From Anaerolineales bacterium (GTDB taxonomy: Bacteria; Chloroflexota; Anaerolineae; Anaerolineales; E44-bin32), in contig WVZH01000465.1 in assembly GCA_011772595.1 (NCBI GenBank), positions 46,229 to 86,674 of the forward strand: 40,446 bases of DNA, in the 5' to 3' direction. Below the pieces are notes generated by a model, which worked only from the letters and a program-made list of their open reading frames with translations, was not told where the DNA came from and searched no databases. Made by a program: the position numbers and the translations under genes. Numbering within the stretch: the stretch's first letter is position 1; every line of letters begins with the position of its first letter. This document shows positions 17,472 to 27,693 of the stretch, in pieces.

Positions 17472-19006
17472 GTCTCCAATCCTCCGAGAACACTGGGGCC
17501 GATCAACTTATCGAGGTGTTCCATGATGGCCTGGTAGCGGGTATCCCCTTCGGCTTTACGATCCAAATGGAGATAAATCTCCATGAGCTTTTCCCGGAAT
17601 CTGATGAGGACTTCGAAGCAGCGATCGGAGCGTCGCAGTTCATGTTGCTCCCATCCGTGAATGAGGGTGGTCAATGTGTCCGCTATGCGGTCCTGGAAAG
17701 CCTGGTACCGTTTGCGATCGACGAAGCCTTCCGTCCTTAGGCGACGTGTGAGCTGGTAATCCCTCCAGGCGGATAGGATAATCTTTCCTGGCCCGACTTC
17801 TCGAGGTGTGTGAGAGAGTTTGTCGTCGCGTACTTCCCAGGCGCCCACTCCGACCCAGGTCAATTCCAGGCCTCGATCCTTCAACCTTGATTTGCGATCA
17901 TCGGTATGGAACCGTTCGCTCAGATCACGGCGCGGTGAAATTTCTCCCTTTACTTCTTGGGGCGCTGCCTCTTCCGCATGAGGGTGTACTTCATCTTCGG
18001 GAATGCGGTGGGGTTGCATGGCCAGAAAGTCTTCGACTTTGCGCCGAGCGACGAAATCGCGGATTTCGATCTTAACGATGGACGGTAGAATGCTTTCCCA
18101 TTGGCTCAGGCCCTTCTTGCTCACCGCTTGGCCATAAACCAGGCGTCGAATTCCGCGCTCGTCGTAGGGGTAGGGGTTTTCCAGGGTGCGCTCCTGGTCG
18201 CCGCTGTGAACCCGGAAGACCATTTGTGTGTCGCGAGCGTACACTTCGACCCCTTCGCGCGTCACGGCCAACACCTCGTCAAGTTTGCTGTGACGGTCGC
18301 GCAAATCAACAACGTCTCGTAATCGTGTGAATCCTTCAATGAAACGGGAACTTTGCTTTCGGGGGCCCTTGGTCGGCTCGGCGGAGGTTCTAAGCGAACT
18401 GAGAACCCTGGGGTGCCCACTCTCTGTCTCGAACACCGCTGCAAACCCTAGATGCACATCGACGTAACCCGGGCCTCCAATTCTGATCAGAGGGTTGATG
18501 GAATTCTCGGCCTCGAGCGCTTCCACGTCACCCTGATCGATCCTGAGGCTTGGATAGCTCAATCCCAGGATGGAGCCAAGCAAGTAGCGTACGGCGATCC
18601 AGTACGATTCGAGTTCAAATAGGTCGGTTAGGTAAAGCGCGCCGATGAAGAGGCCGAAGAGCATGCTCCCAAGCACCGGAAGCAAATACACCAGCACTTC
18701 CGGCTGCACGAAAGGAGCAAACATGTTCAGCAAGAGGAAGAGAATTGGCCCCAGATCTTGTCCCCATTCGTTGGGGATCTCACCTGGGAAGCCTTTCAAT
18801 ACGACGATCAAAAACCAGTAGAACGCAAATGTCGTACTGAAGAGCAGCAAACGAACGACGGCGCCCGTGCGATTCCTTGCCAGGAGGACTTTCCACGTGA
18901 TTCGAGATACCTCGCGAATGGTCTTGGACCAGTGCGCGTAGTAGGGCAATCGCATGAACCAGCGCTTGATGGGCTCTATCCAAGAGGTGGGTGAGGGTAA
19001 TCTCAT
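17468..19006 (-). CDS. Membrane protein with SPFH/Band7-like domain (paralogue 2)
   Basis: 512-residue protein. Three hydrophobic segments lie in the first third: VVRLLLFSTTFAFYWFLIVVL, the stretch around PILFLLLNMFAPF, and LVYLLPVLGSMLFGLFIGAL. A soluble part follows. Around residues 235-270 the pattern VVDLRDRHSK and VTREGVEVYARDTQMVFRV matches the strand pattern of SPFH (stomatin/prohibitin/flotillin) domains. It is a distant paralogue of the upstream 520-residue protein. It overlaps that gene by ATGA and the kinase gene by GTGA, so all belong to one operon. Function is not established; a membrane scaffold role would be typical of SPFH proteins (inference). Confidence 0.75.
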   Translation of the reverse strand: MRLPSPTSWIEPIKRWFMRLPYYAHWSKTIREVSRITWKVLLARNRTGAVVRLLLFSTTFAFYWFLIVVLKGFPGEIPNEWGQDLGPILFLLLNMFAPFVQPEVLVYLLPVLGSMLFGLFIGALYLTDLFELESYWIAVRYLLGSILGLSYPSLRIDQGDVEALEAENSINPLIRIGGPGYVDVHLGFAAVFETESGHPRVLSSLRTSAEPTKGPRKQSSRFIEGFTRLRDVVDLRDRHSKLDEVLAVTREGVEVYARDTQMVFRVHSGDQERTLENPYPYDERGIRRLVYGQAVSKKGLSQWESILPSIVKIEIRDFVARRKVEDFLAMQPHRIPEDEVHPHAEEAAPQEVKGEISPRRDLSERFHTDDRKSRLKDRGLELTWVGVGAWEVRDDKLSHTPREVGPGKIILSAWRDYQLTRRLRTEGFVDRKRYQAFQDRIADTLTTLIHGWEQHELRRSDRCFEVLIRFREKLMEIYLHLDRKAEGDTRYQAIMEHLDKLIGPSVLGGLET

Positions 19007-20565
19007 GACTCACCACTCATTTGGTGACAGTCCTTGTCGAGCGTGGCCAACTCCCTGGCAATATCCAGCAGGTGTGTGGTGAGATTGGCGCCCTCCTCGA
19101 TCTTTTCTTCTTGCGAGCACAGTTCGACGGCGTCCCTGAGAATGCAACGTAGCGTATCGCGTTTATTCGGAGGGGACCCTTTGAGGATTTGGTCGAACAG
19201 TGTTCCCGTCAGCTGTTCGAAAAGCAGCTCACAAGCTCTCACTTCTCCCTCGCGGGCTGCCCGGTCAGCCTTATCTTGCGCGTCTGCTAGGGCGGTCTGG
19301 ATCTCGCTCACCCATTCTTGTCGCCAGCCCTCCATGCGTTCGTGATGCACGTCATCAGGCAGGTATAGGTAGGAGACTCCGACATCTACCACCCGGATCC
19401 CACGCGATTGGAGGATCTTCCATTCGCGATGATTGCTTCCATTCGGTTCAGTCGTGTCTACTTGGGATTCATCTTCGGGCGTCACGAGACGCTGAAAGAT
19501 ATCGGCCCTGATGCGCTCCAAGGGTGGTTCGCCGTCATCCTTAAAAGTCGTCAGGTCTTTCAAGGTCTTTTCCTTGACGATTTCGCGCCACAACTCGATC
19601 GTCAATCGCAGTGGAAGCTCAGTCCAGGGCAGATCCTCGCCTTCGCCGAATGCGTGCCCGTAGACGGACTTTTCAATTGCATCTTCTTTCCAGGGATAGG
19701 GGGGCTTTGTGGCGATGCGTCCCTCATGAGGCGCCACGTGTTCGCCTGGGTCGAGCAAGAATTGGACCTTGAGGTCGGTCGAGACTGGAATACCGTCCTT
19801 TGTCACCGCGAGTGAGTTCACGGATTCCAATGAGGCCGCCTCGCCGGTGGGGGGAACGAAGCCGTCAACTGAGCGAATCTGACGTCGCAAATCCACCGCT
19901 TCCTCGATGCGTTCACCAATGTCTGTGAAAACGAGGCCTGGCCCGACCGCACGCGTGAATTCAACGTCGGTGCGCAGAACGGCCGCGGAGGCGTAATCGA
20001 TCAAGAGAACCCCCAATCCGCTGCGCTTGCGCTCACCCTGGGCTTCGATAACCTCACCATTACGGATGAACGTGACCTGTCCGCCTTCTCCTGCTAGGAA
20101 TCCGACCAATCGACGGATGACACCGAGGCGCTCATGTCTCGCGCGCACAGGCAGCACGAATTGTGCTGTCAGGATGATCATGAAGAGAAGTGTGAGCAGC
20201 GCGAGGCCAAGATGAGAGAGAAAGGTTCGCAGAATTGGGGTCCCCATGCCGATGAGCGTAAGAAGGTATAACCCCACCAGGACTACGAAGAACAGCAAGC
20301 GCAGGAACGTGGTCAGCCAGCTACGAGTGTCCCGGGTCCCCATGAGCAACGATAGGATAAAACCGCATGCCCCTATGGAAAGCAGCAGGCCAGCCAACAG
20401 ACCGAGACTTGAAAGAATGGTCGGCTGGTGGACGCTTTCTCCCGAAGTGCTGATCAGGAGATAGTAGGGGATGGCGATTAAACCGAGTCCGATGAGGATG
20501 ATGAAGCCCCGGCGGCGCGTGAGCGGTTTATCATTCATGCCTCCGAGATTGTATCCCAAAGGCAC
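19003..20565 (-). CDS. Membrane protein with SPFH/Band7-like domain (paralogue 1)
   Basis: 520-residue protein with four N-terminal hydrophobic helices (GFIILIGLGLIAIPYYLLIS and three more up to about residue 135). An SPFH-like region follows: SAAVLRTDVEFTRAVGPGLVF, EAVDLRRQIRSVDG, then LAVTKDGIPVSTDLKVQFLL. The C-terminal part is helical and charged (EWVSEIQTALADAQDKADRA), as in stomatin-like proteins. The frame opens with GTG at 20565; an ATG at 20538 is an alternative, although GGAGG lies only one base before it. It is the first gene of the minus-strand operon ending in psuG. Confidence 0.75.
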   Translation of the reverse strand: MPLGYNLGGMNDKPLTRRRGFIILIGLGLIAIPYYLLISTSGESVHQPTILSSLGLLAGLLLSIGACGFILSLLMGTRDTRSWLTTFLRLLFFVVLVGLYLLTLIGMGTPILRTFLSHLGLALLTLLFMIILTAQFVLPVRARHERLGVIRRLVGFLAGEGGQVTFIRNGEVIEAQGERKRSGLGVLLIDYASAAVLRTDVEFTRAVGPGLVFTDIGERIEEAVDLRRQIRSVDGFVPPTGEAASLESVNSLAVTKDGIPVSTDLKVQFLLDPGEHVAPHEGRIATKPPYPWKEDAIEKSVYGHAFGEGEDLPWTELPLRLTIELWREIVKEKTLKDLTTFKDDGEPPLERIRADIFQRLVTPEDESQVDTTEPNGSNHREWKILQSRGIRVVDVGVSYLYLPDDVHHERMEGWRQEWVSEIQTALADAQDKADRAAREGEVRACELLFEQLTGTLFDQILKGSPPNKRDTLRCILRDAVELCSQEEKIEEGANLTTHLLDIARELATLDKDCHQMSGES

Positions 20566-20789
20566 AGCAAGTCCAAATCCTCGGGAGAAATCGGTGGCAG
20601 ATCACAGAAGCTAGTGAGCGGACGGATAGGAGTGGAGGAAAGAATTGTGCCATCGCATGTTTGGAGTACAGACTCCCGCACTCAATCCGACATTGGGACG
20701 TATCCACGTGTTTGGGATTCGCGCTGAAAAATACTTGCCTTATCTCGGTAGTCGGGATAATCTAGGGAGGAATTCACAACCTCGTATGC

Positions 20790-21203
20790 ATGGAAGTAGA
20801 GAGCGATCGGATGGTTACACGTCAAGAAGAATTGTTGCGCATCCTCGGTCAATTGGCCACGGAACTTCCCAATCCTTTGTGGGTCGCTCTGGTCGATCAC
20901 GATGGTCTTGTGGTCGCTTGCGTTCCGAACGAGCCACCGGTAGCCCCTGAGAGTTTCTCCGCCATGACTGCGGCGTCGGTCATGTTGGGGGAGCGGGTGC
21001 TGAACGAGATCGCTGGTGGAGATCTACGGTACACCAGCGCCGCAGGGTCGAAACGGCAATTGCTCACGGTAATGCTCAGCAAGGAGCGATTGTTGTCGAT
21101 CGGTTTAGGTCCCGAGGTGCCACCTCATGACACCTTCGGCCCGCTCAGTCGACGTGTCCCCGAATTGCTCCAAGCGCTTCAGCGACGTTTTACACCCGAG
21201 TAG
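20790..21203 (+). CDS. Roadblock/LC7-like domain protein
   Basis: 137-residue single-domain protein. The order of elements fits the roadblock/LC7 fold: helix ELLRILGQLATELPN, strands WVALVDHDGLVVACV, helix SFSAMTAASVMLGERVLNEI, strands GDLRYTSAAGSKRQLLTVML, then LLSIGLGPEV. Bacterial roadblock proteins typically regulate small Ras-like GTPases such as MglA; no GTPase gene is adjacent here. The start could also be the ATG at 20811. It stands alone between the minus-strand SPFH operon and the acyl-CoA dehydrogenase gene. Confidence 0.7.
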   Translation: MEVESDRMVTRQEELLRILGQLATELPNPLWVALVDHDGLVVACVPNEPPVAPESFSAMTAASVMLGERVLNEIAGGDLRYTSAAGSKRQLLTVMLSKERLLSIGLGPEVPPHDTFGPLSRRVPELLQALQRRFTPE

Positions 21204-21358
21204 CGGTCAGAGGGTGTCGACGCGTCGTTTGACTGCCGCATCTTTTTTCATCATTGTCCTCCGTATCTGGTACGTCTATCATTGGTGTCCGATATTTTGT
21301 GACCATCGGGTAAGACCTCACCGTCACTGCTGCTATGCATGAATAGGCGAGGATCACG

Positions 21359-22981
21359 ATGAAATTTCAATCCTATGCACATGGAAAGAACCATTGGTTG
21401 ATCGAACCGGATCTGGCCTCAGTATTGAGTCATTATTGGCCGGCGATCGGTGACAATCAGGAGGCGTTTCGAGCGTTTGGTACATTGGTGGGTGGGCGTG
21501 CCTATGAGATCGCGGCCCACGTCGATCGTGAGGCACGACCCGAGTTCGTCATGCACGATTTGGATGGTCGCAGGATTGATCGTGCGAGGCTCTGTCCTGC
21601 TCATGAATCCTTATTGAAGGACCTGGCCTGGATCAACCGGATACCCTACGAGGGAGATTCCTGGCATCATCATTTTGCGCTCGGTTATTTGCTGGCTGAT
21701 CCGGGATTGTATTGCACGTTGACCGTTACCAACCAAACCGCTTACGCCATCTACAAATATGCTCCCGCGCAGCGCAAATGGCTCAAGCGTTTGCTCGCTG
21801 GGGAGGCGTGGGGGGCTACCTGGATGACCGAAACGCAAGGAGGGAGCGATCTCGGCGCCAACACAACGAGCGCCCGCAGGGAGGGCGATGGATGGCGACT
21901 GAATGGCGCGGATAAATATTTCGCCAGCAATGCCGGCCTCGCCGATCTGGCGTTGGTGACCGCTAGACCTGAGGGCGCCCCTCCCGGGCCGAAAGGTTTG
22001 GCGCTCTTCCTGGTCCCGCGTGAGACAAAAGAAGGACACTTGAATTACATCGTACGCCGTGTCAAAGATAAGAGCGCTACACGCGCCGTGCCGACGGGAG
22101 AGGTCGAACTGCGTGAGAGCGAAGCCTTCCTCGTGGGAGAGGCCAAAAATGGGATTTACTATACGCTGGAGACGCTCACCGTCTCCCGCCTCGCAAATGC
22201 CATCGGCGCGATGGGCTTGGCACGAAAAGCGCATCTGGAGTCGCTTTATCGGGTCGAAGCACGGGAGGCGTTCGGCAGCACCTTGGTCGAGCATCCCCTT
22301 GTGCGTTACGATCTGACGGATATCGCCGTACGGATCGCTGGCGGGCTTTGCTTGGCGTTTCACGCCATCGAGTTGTTCGACAAAGCCTGGAAGGATGAAC
22401 CACCATATACGTCGGCCTATCACTACGCCAGGTTCTTCTCTCATTTGACAAAAAACAGAACGGCCGATCATGCGGCCAAGGTCACAACACTGGCCATGGA
22501 GCTTTTCGGTGGGTTGGGGTTCCTGGATGAATACGCCGTCGCCCGCCTGCATCGTGAGGCGCTGATCACCCCGATCTGGGAGGGCACGAGCAACATCCAG
22601 GCTCTCGACATGCTGGAAGCCATGCAGAAAAAAGGCGCGCATGAGCCATTTCTGGACGAGTTTCTGCCGAAACTCGATCGTGTGAAAACTGAAGAAGCAC
22701 AGGAGGCGGGACGTGTCCTAGAGCAAACCTTCGGGAAACTGGGCGAGCTCAAACCGAAGGAAGCTCAATGGCACAGCAAGCTTGCTCTCACCCGGCTTGC
22801 CGATGCTGCCCAAGTCGCCCTGCTGTATGCTTTAGCCGAGCATGCGGGAGAGCGATACGCCAAGTTGGCAACGCTCTATGCGCATCGATTCCTGCATGGA
22901 AACGCGTATCCTGCCTGGGCGCTCGAGGATCGAGAGATCTGGTTTCCGGTAGTTCTCGATACTGCACACGCGATATCATGA
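21359..22981 (+). CDS. Acyl-CoA dehydrogenase family protein, AidB-like
   Basis: 540-residue FAD flavoprotein, close in length to AidB (about 540) and longer than ordinary acyl-CoA dehydrogenases (about 380). The AidB-like N-terminal extension runs to about residue 150. The FAD-contacting segment TWMTETQGGSDLGANTT and the beta-domain motif DGWRLNGADKYFASNA follow. The C-terminal four-helix domain includes ANAIGAMGLARKAHLESL. IWEGTSNIQALDMLEAM carries the Glu in the place of the catalytic base. A GCGAGGA ribosome site precedes the ATG. It may act on acyl-CoA or in alkylation response; the sequence does not decide. Confidence 0.92.
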   Translation: MKFQSYAHGKNHWLIEPDLASVLSHYWPAIGDNQEAFRAFGTLVGGRAYEIAAHVDREARPEFVMHDLDGRRIDRARLCPAHESLLKDLAWINRIPYEGDSWHHHFALGYLLADPGLYCTLTVTNQTAYAIYKYAPAQRKWLKRLLAGEAWGATWMTETQGGSDLGANTTSARREGDGWRLNGADKYFASNAGLADLALVTARPEGAPPGPKGLALFLVPRETKEGHLNYIVRRVKDKSATRAVPTGEVELRESEAFLVGEAKNGIYYTLETLTVSRLANAIGAMGLARKAHLESLYRVEAREAFGSTLVEHPLVRYDLTDIAVRIAGGLCLAFHAIELFDKAWKDEPPYTSAYHYARFFSHLTKNRTADHAAKVTTLAMELFGGLGFLDEYAVARLHREALITPIWEGTSNIQALDMLEAMQKKGAHEPFLDEFLPKLDRVKTEEAQEAGRVLEQTFGKLGELKPKEAQWHSKLALTRLADAAQVALLYALAEHAGERYAKLATLYAHRFLHGNAYPAWALEDREIWFPVVLDTAHAIS

Positions 22982-23026
22982 ATCGGCTGGTTTGAATTCC
23001 AAGTCGTTGGCGCAAAAGGAGCAGGG

Positions 23027-24199
23027 ATGAATCGCAAAAGACCACTGTCGGCTTTCATCGCGTTGATCTTCATCGCGGCGCTGGCTTGTAATCTACCGGG
23101 GACGGGTGGCTCTCCCACGGTGGAGGCGACGCCCGAAGAAGGCTCGCCGATCGCCTCCGAAACACCGACCGAGGAAGCGACGCCAACTTCAGAGCCCATC
23201 CCCGAACCGCGGGTGGTCGTGTTCCAAGCCGGGAACTTCGAACTCTACAATCTGGATGGGAGCTTGAGCGAAACTCGTCCTGCCGCCGGCCTGGCCTCTT
23301 GGGCGCACCCGAATCAGTTTCAGGTTGTCGGGGACTCGATCTACTATGTCGATAGTGGGGGAGCTAGTATTGGGGGCAGCGTTAAACGGGTGACGACCTC
23401 TGGTGTTGAAGACCTGGCGTTCACAGCCGTGCCAAATCTGGCGAAGCTTTCGTTCTCCGTATCGGCAGAGGAGACGATGATCGCATGGGCTGCCGGAGCG
23501 TGGGGGAACAGCGAACTTTGGATGTCGCGCATGGACGGCAGCAGCGTGCAATCAATCACCCAGAGCAGCCCAGCGGATGCGTTGGAAGATTTTTACGTCC
23601 TCGAGGTCTACCGCTGGACTCAAGACACCACCCCGCTCTTCACCTGGCAGATCAGTGGGATTGGCGATTTGCTCTACTTTGGCTATTCCAGCATGTACGA
23701 ATTTCTCCCTGCAACGAGCGAGATCGTGGCCTTGTATGAGGCGCCGGTCGCGGGCGGGATGCCCTGCTGGAGCGCCGTATCGGCGGACGATGTGTATCTC
23801 GTGGGGATGTGTGATAGCGGTTCAGGTGTTCCCGGCATGCGCGAGCGCGAGATCGGCACAGGTATCGAGACCGTCTTCCCCGTCCTACCAGACCAGCAGC
23901 AATCCGGCGCGGCCGCCTATTCCCCTTCGGGCGGAAAGTTGGCATTTGCGTATGGAGCGCGTGGGGCGGACCCCGATGACATCAGCGGCTCGATCGCAGT
24001 GCGCAACGCACTGGGTGGGGACCCTGTCGTTTTGACGTCCATCGTCGATGGTTACTTCCAGAAGATCGAGTGGGCGAGCGAAGACCTGCTCATCGTGCAG
24101 GGGACAGAAACGTGGGTGACGAAAACCTACCTGCTGGCGACGGATGGCACCTTGACACACCTGGCGGACGGAGAGTTGATCGGGCTCATGTGGCCGTGA
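23027..24199 (+). CDS. Secreted lipoprotein, beta-propeller-like
   Basis: 390 residues with a lipoprotein signal: positively charged MNRKRP, hydrophobic core AFIALIFIAAL and lipobox ALAC. A Pro/Thr/Glu-rich linker (about residues 25-60) follows, common in secreted Chloroflexota proteins. The rest has repeated Gly/Trp/Asp-rich strands such as WMSRMDGSSVQSIT and YSPSGGKLAFAYG, resembling WD40/TolB-like propeller blades. No catalytic motif is visible. It follows the acyl-CoA dehydrogenase gene by 45 bases with GGAG before the ATG, but functional linkage is unclear. Confidence 0.75.
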   Translation: MNRKRPLSAFIALIFIAALACNLPGTGGSPTVEATPEEGSPIASETPTEEATPTSEPIPEPRVVVFQAGNFELYNLDGSLSETRPAAGLASWAHPNQFQVVGDSIYYVDSGGASIGGSVKRVTTSGVEDLAFTAVPNLAKLSFSVSAEETMIAWAAGAWGNSELWMSRMDGSSVQSITQSSPADALEDFYVLEVYRWTQDTTPLFTWQISGIGDLLYFGYSSMYEFLPATSEIVALYEAPVAGGMPCWSAVSADDVYLVGMCDSGSGVPGMREREIGTGIETVFPVLPDQQQSGAAAYSPSGGKLAFAYGARGADPDDISGSIAVRNALGGDPVVLTSIVDGYFQKIEWASEDLLIVQGTETWVTKTYLLATDGTLTHLADGELIGLMWP

Positions 24200-24443
24200 A
24201 ATCTCTTTGAGATCTATGCCCTTGAAAGTACTAGCACACGTTTCTTTCGATGAGGACAGGGTCTCAAGTGAATTTACGCTGACCACTCCTACAAATCGGA
24301 ATAGGATCCCACTAGCGTACACCACGTAATCATCTTCCCACTCTTGCGGCAAAGCTCCTTTGTGGCTACATTATCATCTATGTGAGACGATGTTTCGAGA
24401 GGGGGATGTTAGCGTGTGTGCGTACTGAAAGGAGCGTGACACT

Positions 24444-27236
24444 TTGGAAAGTCAACCCCCAACCCCACGATTTCCCCCTACAACTGCGGACACCAAAAGC
24501 ATTGCAGAAACACCAACAATCCCGGCGTGTATGGTTTGCGGCCGACAGGACGAGACATTGCGGATCGTGAGCTTACCCTATGTTTTCAGCGTCATCGTGA
24601 TCACATTTCGGCGCGCCTTTATGGGTATGTGGTGCCGGAGACATCGAACGCTCAGAACGGCCCTTGCAGGTTTCATCACGTCCTTCTTCGGCTGGATCGG
24701 TGTCCCTTACGGTCTTGTGTTTTCGCCAGTGGTGCTTTTCAAACTCGCCAGGGGCGGCGACATGCCAATCGATGCCAACACGAAAATGATGAAAGACCTT
24801 TCGGATCACAAGCTGAAACAAGGTGATGTCCAAGGTGCTGTCCGTTGCATGGAGGCAGTATTAAGATTGGCGGAAGACGACGAAGATGCGAACCAGCGTT
24901 TATCCGATTTGTATCGAAGATACGCCTCCCTGAAAGTGGACGTGTCTTCCATGGAGTTATCTATCATCCTTGCGATCCTTGGCGCCATCGTCATCGGGTC
25001 GACGATCGGATTTCTCGAGTTCCTGACAGGGATGATATTCGGATCGGTCTTATCTGGGGAAACGGATATCTTGGGGGTTATTCTTAGCTGGATTCCCTTT
25101 GTCGGCACGGTTCTTTTGGGGGGCATCCTGCTCGCACAGGGCATGGATTGGGTGTTTGAAAGGTTGGGCAGGTTTGGCAGGGGATTTGGCACAGGCCTGG
25201 CTCTCATCATTGCGGTGCTCTCGGTCTATGCCATCCCCACCGGTCTTGTCCTGAGTGAATACATACAAGCCCTTCTAACGGGCATGAAATTCGCCTCCAT
25301 AAGCGAAGCCCTGATGACCACTGGGGCTGTACTGTCGAGGGGGGGCGCGTGGGTTCTTGCCGATGCTGCTAGAAATTGGGCCACCGCGGATATCATATTC
25401 ATCTTTGTGCTGATCATCGCCCTGGGCTTCTATGGCGCTTCCAATGTTTCGATCACCTCGAGCATCGCTCGCTGGCGTGAGCGGTTGGCGATGCTTCGTC
25501 CGCAAGCGGTCGTCGAGGGCGCCGCGTCCTCCTGGCAAGGGTTGGCTGTGCTGCTCGTCGTGACACTCGTGATGGTTGTATTTTACGGAGGTTTCATGAA
25601 CGTTCCTCGGTTGACGCGCTCAATGAGCGGTACGCGGGATCTCATAGAGCTTGGAGATGCGCTTTATGAGCAGGGCGACTTTGCGGGTGCCGCGCAGGCT
25701 TTCGAAGAAGCTGCTGCGATGGATCCTGACGATGTCTGGAGTCGTGTGTACCTAGGTTGGACATACTTCTCACAAGGAAAGCTGAACGATGCGACTCGAG
25801 CCTTTGTGGAAGCGCTGAGTATCGATCCGGGATTGGTGGAGGCGCACTTAGGTTACGGTTTTTTGTTGAGTTCGCTTGAGGATTATGAAAAAGCCGTCGA
25901 GCACTTAGAATTCGTGGTCCAAAAAACCTCCGATCCCATTCTCCTCTCACAGGCTTACTTTGTATTGGGAGGAGCATACTTCGCGTTAGAGGATGTTGAG
26001 AAGGCCATCCAATACGCACAACAGGGGATCACCCTGGATCCAGCCAACGCGTACCTACATCTCAACTTGGCCTGGTATTACCTCATCGAGGATGATCTGG
26101 AGGATGCTTTGGCAAGCTATGAGCAGGCACTACGGCTCGATTCGACGGTGGTCGAGGCGATCCTGGGCCTGGGCATGGTCTATTACGTCCAGGAGGATTA
26201 CGAGAGAGCGATCGATGAATTCCAGAGAGCGATCGGGATGGCTCAAGAAAAGGCCGTCTTGGCGAGTGCACATCTCAGTCTGGGTCGATGTCACTCTGCG
26301 TTGGGCGATATCCCAGAGGCACTCGCCCAGTACGGGCAAGCTTTAGCTCTGGAACCGGACAACTTGTTCGCTCAGGTGGAGTCTATCCTGGCACACTTTT
26401 TGAAAGGCGAATTCGAGGTTGCGCAGGAAGAAGCGGAGCAATTGATCGTTCTGCATCCTACCTCGGCAGCAGGATATGCTTTAAAGGCATACACCCATTA
26501 TCAGCTAGATCAACTGACTCTCATGGATCAAATGCTGGAAAAAGCCCATTCATTGCGCGGGGAGGATGAGGACAGCTTATTCTTGCTTGCGTTTGTATAC
26601 AGCGAGACACTTCGTTTTGCGGAAGCTGAATTGGTGCTTAAAGAGGTGTTTGAGCTTACCAGAGATCAAGAGCCGGTTCTCATCCACTTGGTTCAGGTCT
26701 ACAACTCACAGAAGAGGCTCGACCTGGCCAGGGCGACGGCGGACGAATTACGAGAATTGACAGGCGAGACTGTTGATTACGAACTCGTCGAAGCGAGCAT
26801 CGCCATCGAAGAACTTGATTTCGATCGAGCGTTAAATGCGCTAGGAAGAGCATTGGATCTTGATCCCGAAGAGTGGCAGGTACACAACGGTCTCAGCTAT
26901 GTTTACTTTCAACAAGGTAGAAGCGAAGAGGCGTTACTTGAGGCGCAAGAGGCGTTACGCTTGTTTCGCTATTCCTCCGGGAATTACAAGAATCTCGCTT
27001 TTGCACATCACGCCGTCGGGGACTTGGAATTAGCACTCGAGGCGGCTAAGGAGAGTGTGCGGCTAGAACCGAAGTATGATCTCGCCCACTATATTCTTGG
27101 TCTTTGCTACATGGACATGGGAGAGCAAGAGAGCGCTCGCCTGGCATTCGAAAAGTTCTTGGATCTTTATTGGGATCGGGCTAACGCGCGCGAGTACAAG
27201 GAAAAGGCAGAGGCGTACCTCGAGCAATTGAAGTGA
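24444..27236 (+). CDS. Large membrane protein with C-terminal TPR array
   Basis: 930 residues. The N-terminus has a CxxC pair (CMVCGRQDE, about 29-37) and a further Cys-His cluster (WCRRHR), possibly a small metal site. Six or seven hydrophobic segments lie between about residues 70 and 385. From about 395 to the end there are roughly fourteen tetratricopeptide repeats, for example [20 protein letters not shown] and [23 protein letters not shown] arrays bind partner proteins; the array is presumably on one face of the membrane. The TTG at 24444 is chosen because AAAGGAG lies 9 bases upstream. The stop codon lies only 4 bp before the comM-like fragment. Confidence 0.85.
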   Translation: MESQPPTPRFPPTTADTKSIAETPTIPACMVCGRQDETLRIVSLPYVFSVIVITFRRAFMGMWCRRHRTLRTALAGFITSFFGWIGVPYGLVFSPVVLFKLARGGDMPIDANTKMMKDLSDHKLKQGDVQGAVRCMEAVLRLAEDDEDANQRLSDLYRRYASLKVDVSSMELSIILAILGAIVIGSTIGFLEFLTGMIFGSVLSGETDILGVILSWIPFVGTVLLGGILLAQGMDWVFERLGRFGRGFGTGLALIIAVLSVYAIPTGLVLSEYIQALLTGMKFASISEALMTTGAVLSRGGAWVLADAARNWATADIIFIFVLIIALGFYGASNVSITSSIARWRERLAMLRPQAVVEGAASSWQGLAVLLVVTLVMVVFYGGFMNVPRLTRSMSGTRDLIELGDALYEQGDFAGAAQAFEEAAAMDPDDVWSRVYLGWTYFSQGKLNDATRAFVEALSIDPGLVEAHLGYGFLLSSLEDYEKAVEHLEFVVQKTSDPILLSQAYFVLGGAYFALEDVEKAIQYAQQGITLDPANAYLHLNLAWYYLIEDDLEDALASYEQALRLDSTVVEAILGLGMVYYVQEDYERAIDEFQRAIGMAQEKAVLASAHLSLGRCHSALGDIPEALAQYGQALALEPDNLFAQVESILAHFLKGEFEVAQEEAEQLIVLHPTSAAGYALKAYTHYQLDQLTLMDQMLEKAHSLRGEDEDSLFLLAFVYSETLRFAEAELVLKEVFELTRDQEPVLIHLVQVYNSQKRLDLARATADELRELTGETVDYELVEASIAIEELDFDRALNALGRALDLDPEEWQVHNGLSYVYFQQGRSEEALLEAQEALRLFRYSSGNYKNLAFAHHAVGDLELALEAAKESVRLEPKYDLAHYILGLCYMDMGEQESARLAFEKFLDLYWDRANAREYKEKAEAYLEQLK

Positions 27237-27240
27237 GCCA

Positions 27241-27420
27241 TCGCTTGCACACCGGGGTGTGCTCTTCCTGGACGAGTTGCTTGAGTTCGGGATGCGCGTG
27301 CTGGAGGTGCTGCGCCAGCCGATCGAGGACAAGGTAGTGACCATCAGCCGCGCGCGAGGTTCATCCCCTTTCCCGGCCGATTTCATGCTCGTGGCGGCGA
27401 TGAATCCCTGGGCGTGAAGG
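27241..27420 (+). pseudogene. Internal fragment of a second comM gene
   Basis: 180 bases aligned without gaps to the intact comM at 31511-31690, about nine in ten bases identical by eye. It encodes [20 protein letters not shown], then [17 protein letters not shown], ending AAMNPWA and a stop. This covers the Walker B region of ComM (about residues 297-353). Most differences are at third codon positions, so the source gene diverged under selection before being broken. No start and no other part of comM is present. It directly follows the TPR gene and precedes the left cassette series. Confidence 0.85.
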
Positions 27421-27693
27421 TTTTTTACTCCGGAGGGCTATCTATAACCCGGAAGTTTGAGAATTAAAGCCTCTTAGTGTATTCGGTCCAGGAATTGAGG
27501 AAGCATATTCTCGTAGTACCTCCATTGGAATATAAGACCACAAATTGGTTGTGTAGTTCGCCCAAAGTGAGATGTGTGTGGAAGAGATTCCATAGAAAAT
27601 CTCACGATGGGGTGATACAATGCAGTCTTTCCAGAAAAGCATATGTTAGGCGTCGGGTCAGGAATTATCAAAACTTTTCAAAGGGGAGGGACT

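Noticed and set aside
21611..22642. 343-residue minus-strand frame
   Set aside because: It lies wholly inside the acyl-CoA dehydrogenase gene on the other strand and has no family features; a shadow frame.
23885..24352. 155-residue minus-strand frame after the lipoprotein gene
   Set aside because: Most of it is antisense to the lipoprotein gene. The free N-terminal third looks vaguely protein-like but matches nothing recognisable.
24200..24443. RNA gene or riboswitch before the TPR gene
   Set aside because: No conserved fold or strong inverted repeat was visible in this gap.
27241..27420. Functional small gene
   Set aside because: It lacks a start codon, aligns to the interior of comM and ends at an in-frame stop; it is a fragment.
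27421..27651. Left attI identical to the right attI
   Set aside because: Only the core and a few bases before it agree with 33340-33358. The upstream sequence differs, so a second attI is not demonstrated.
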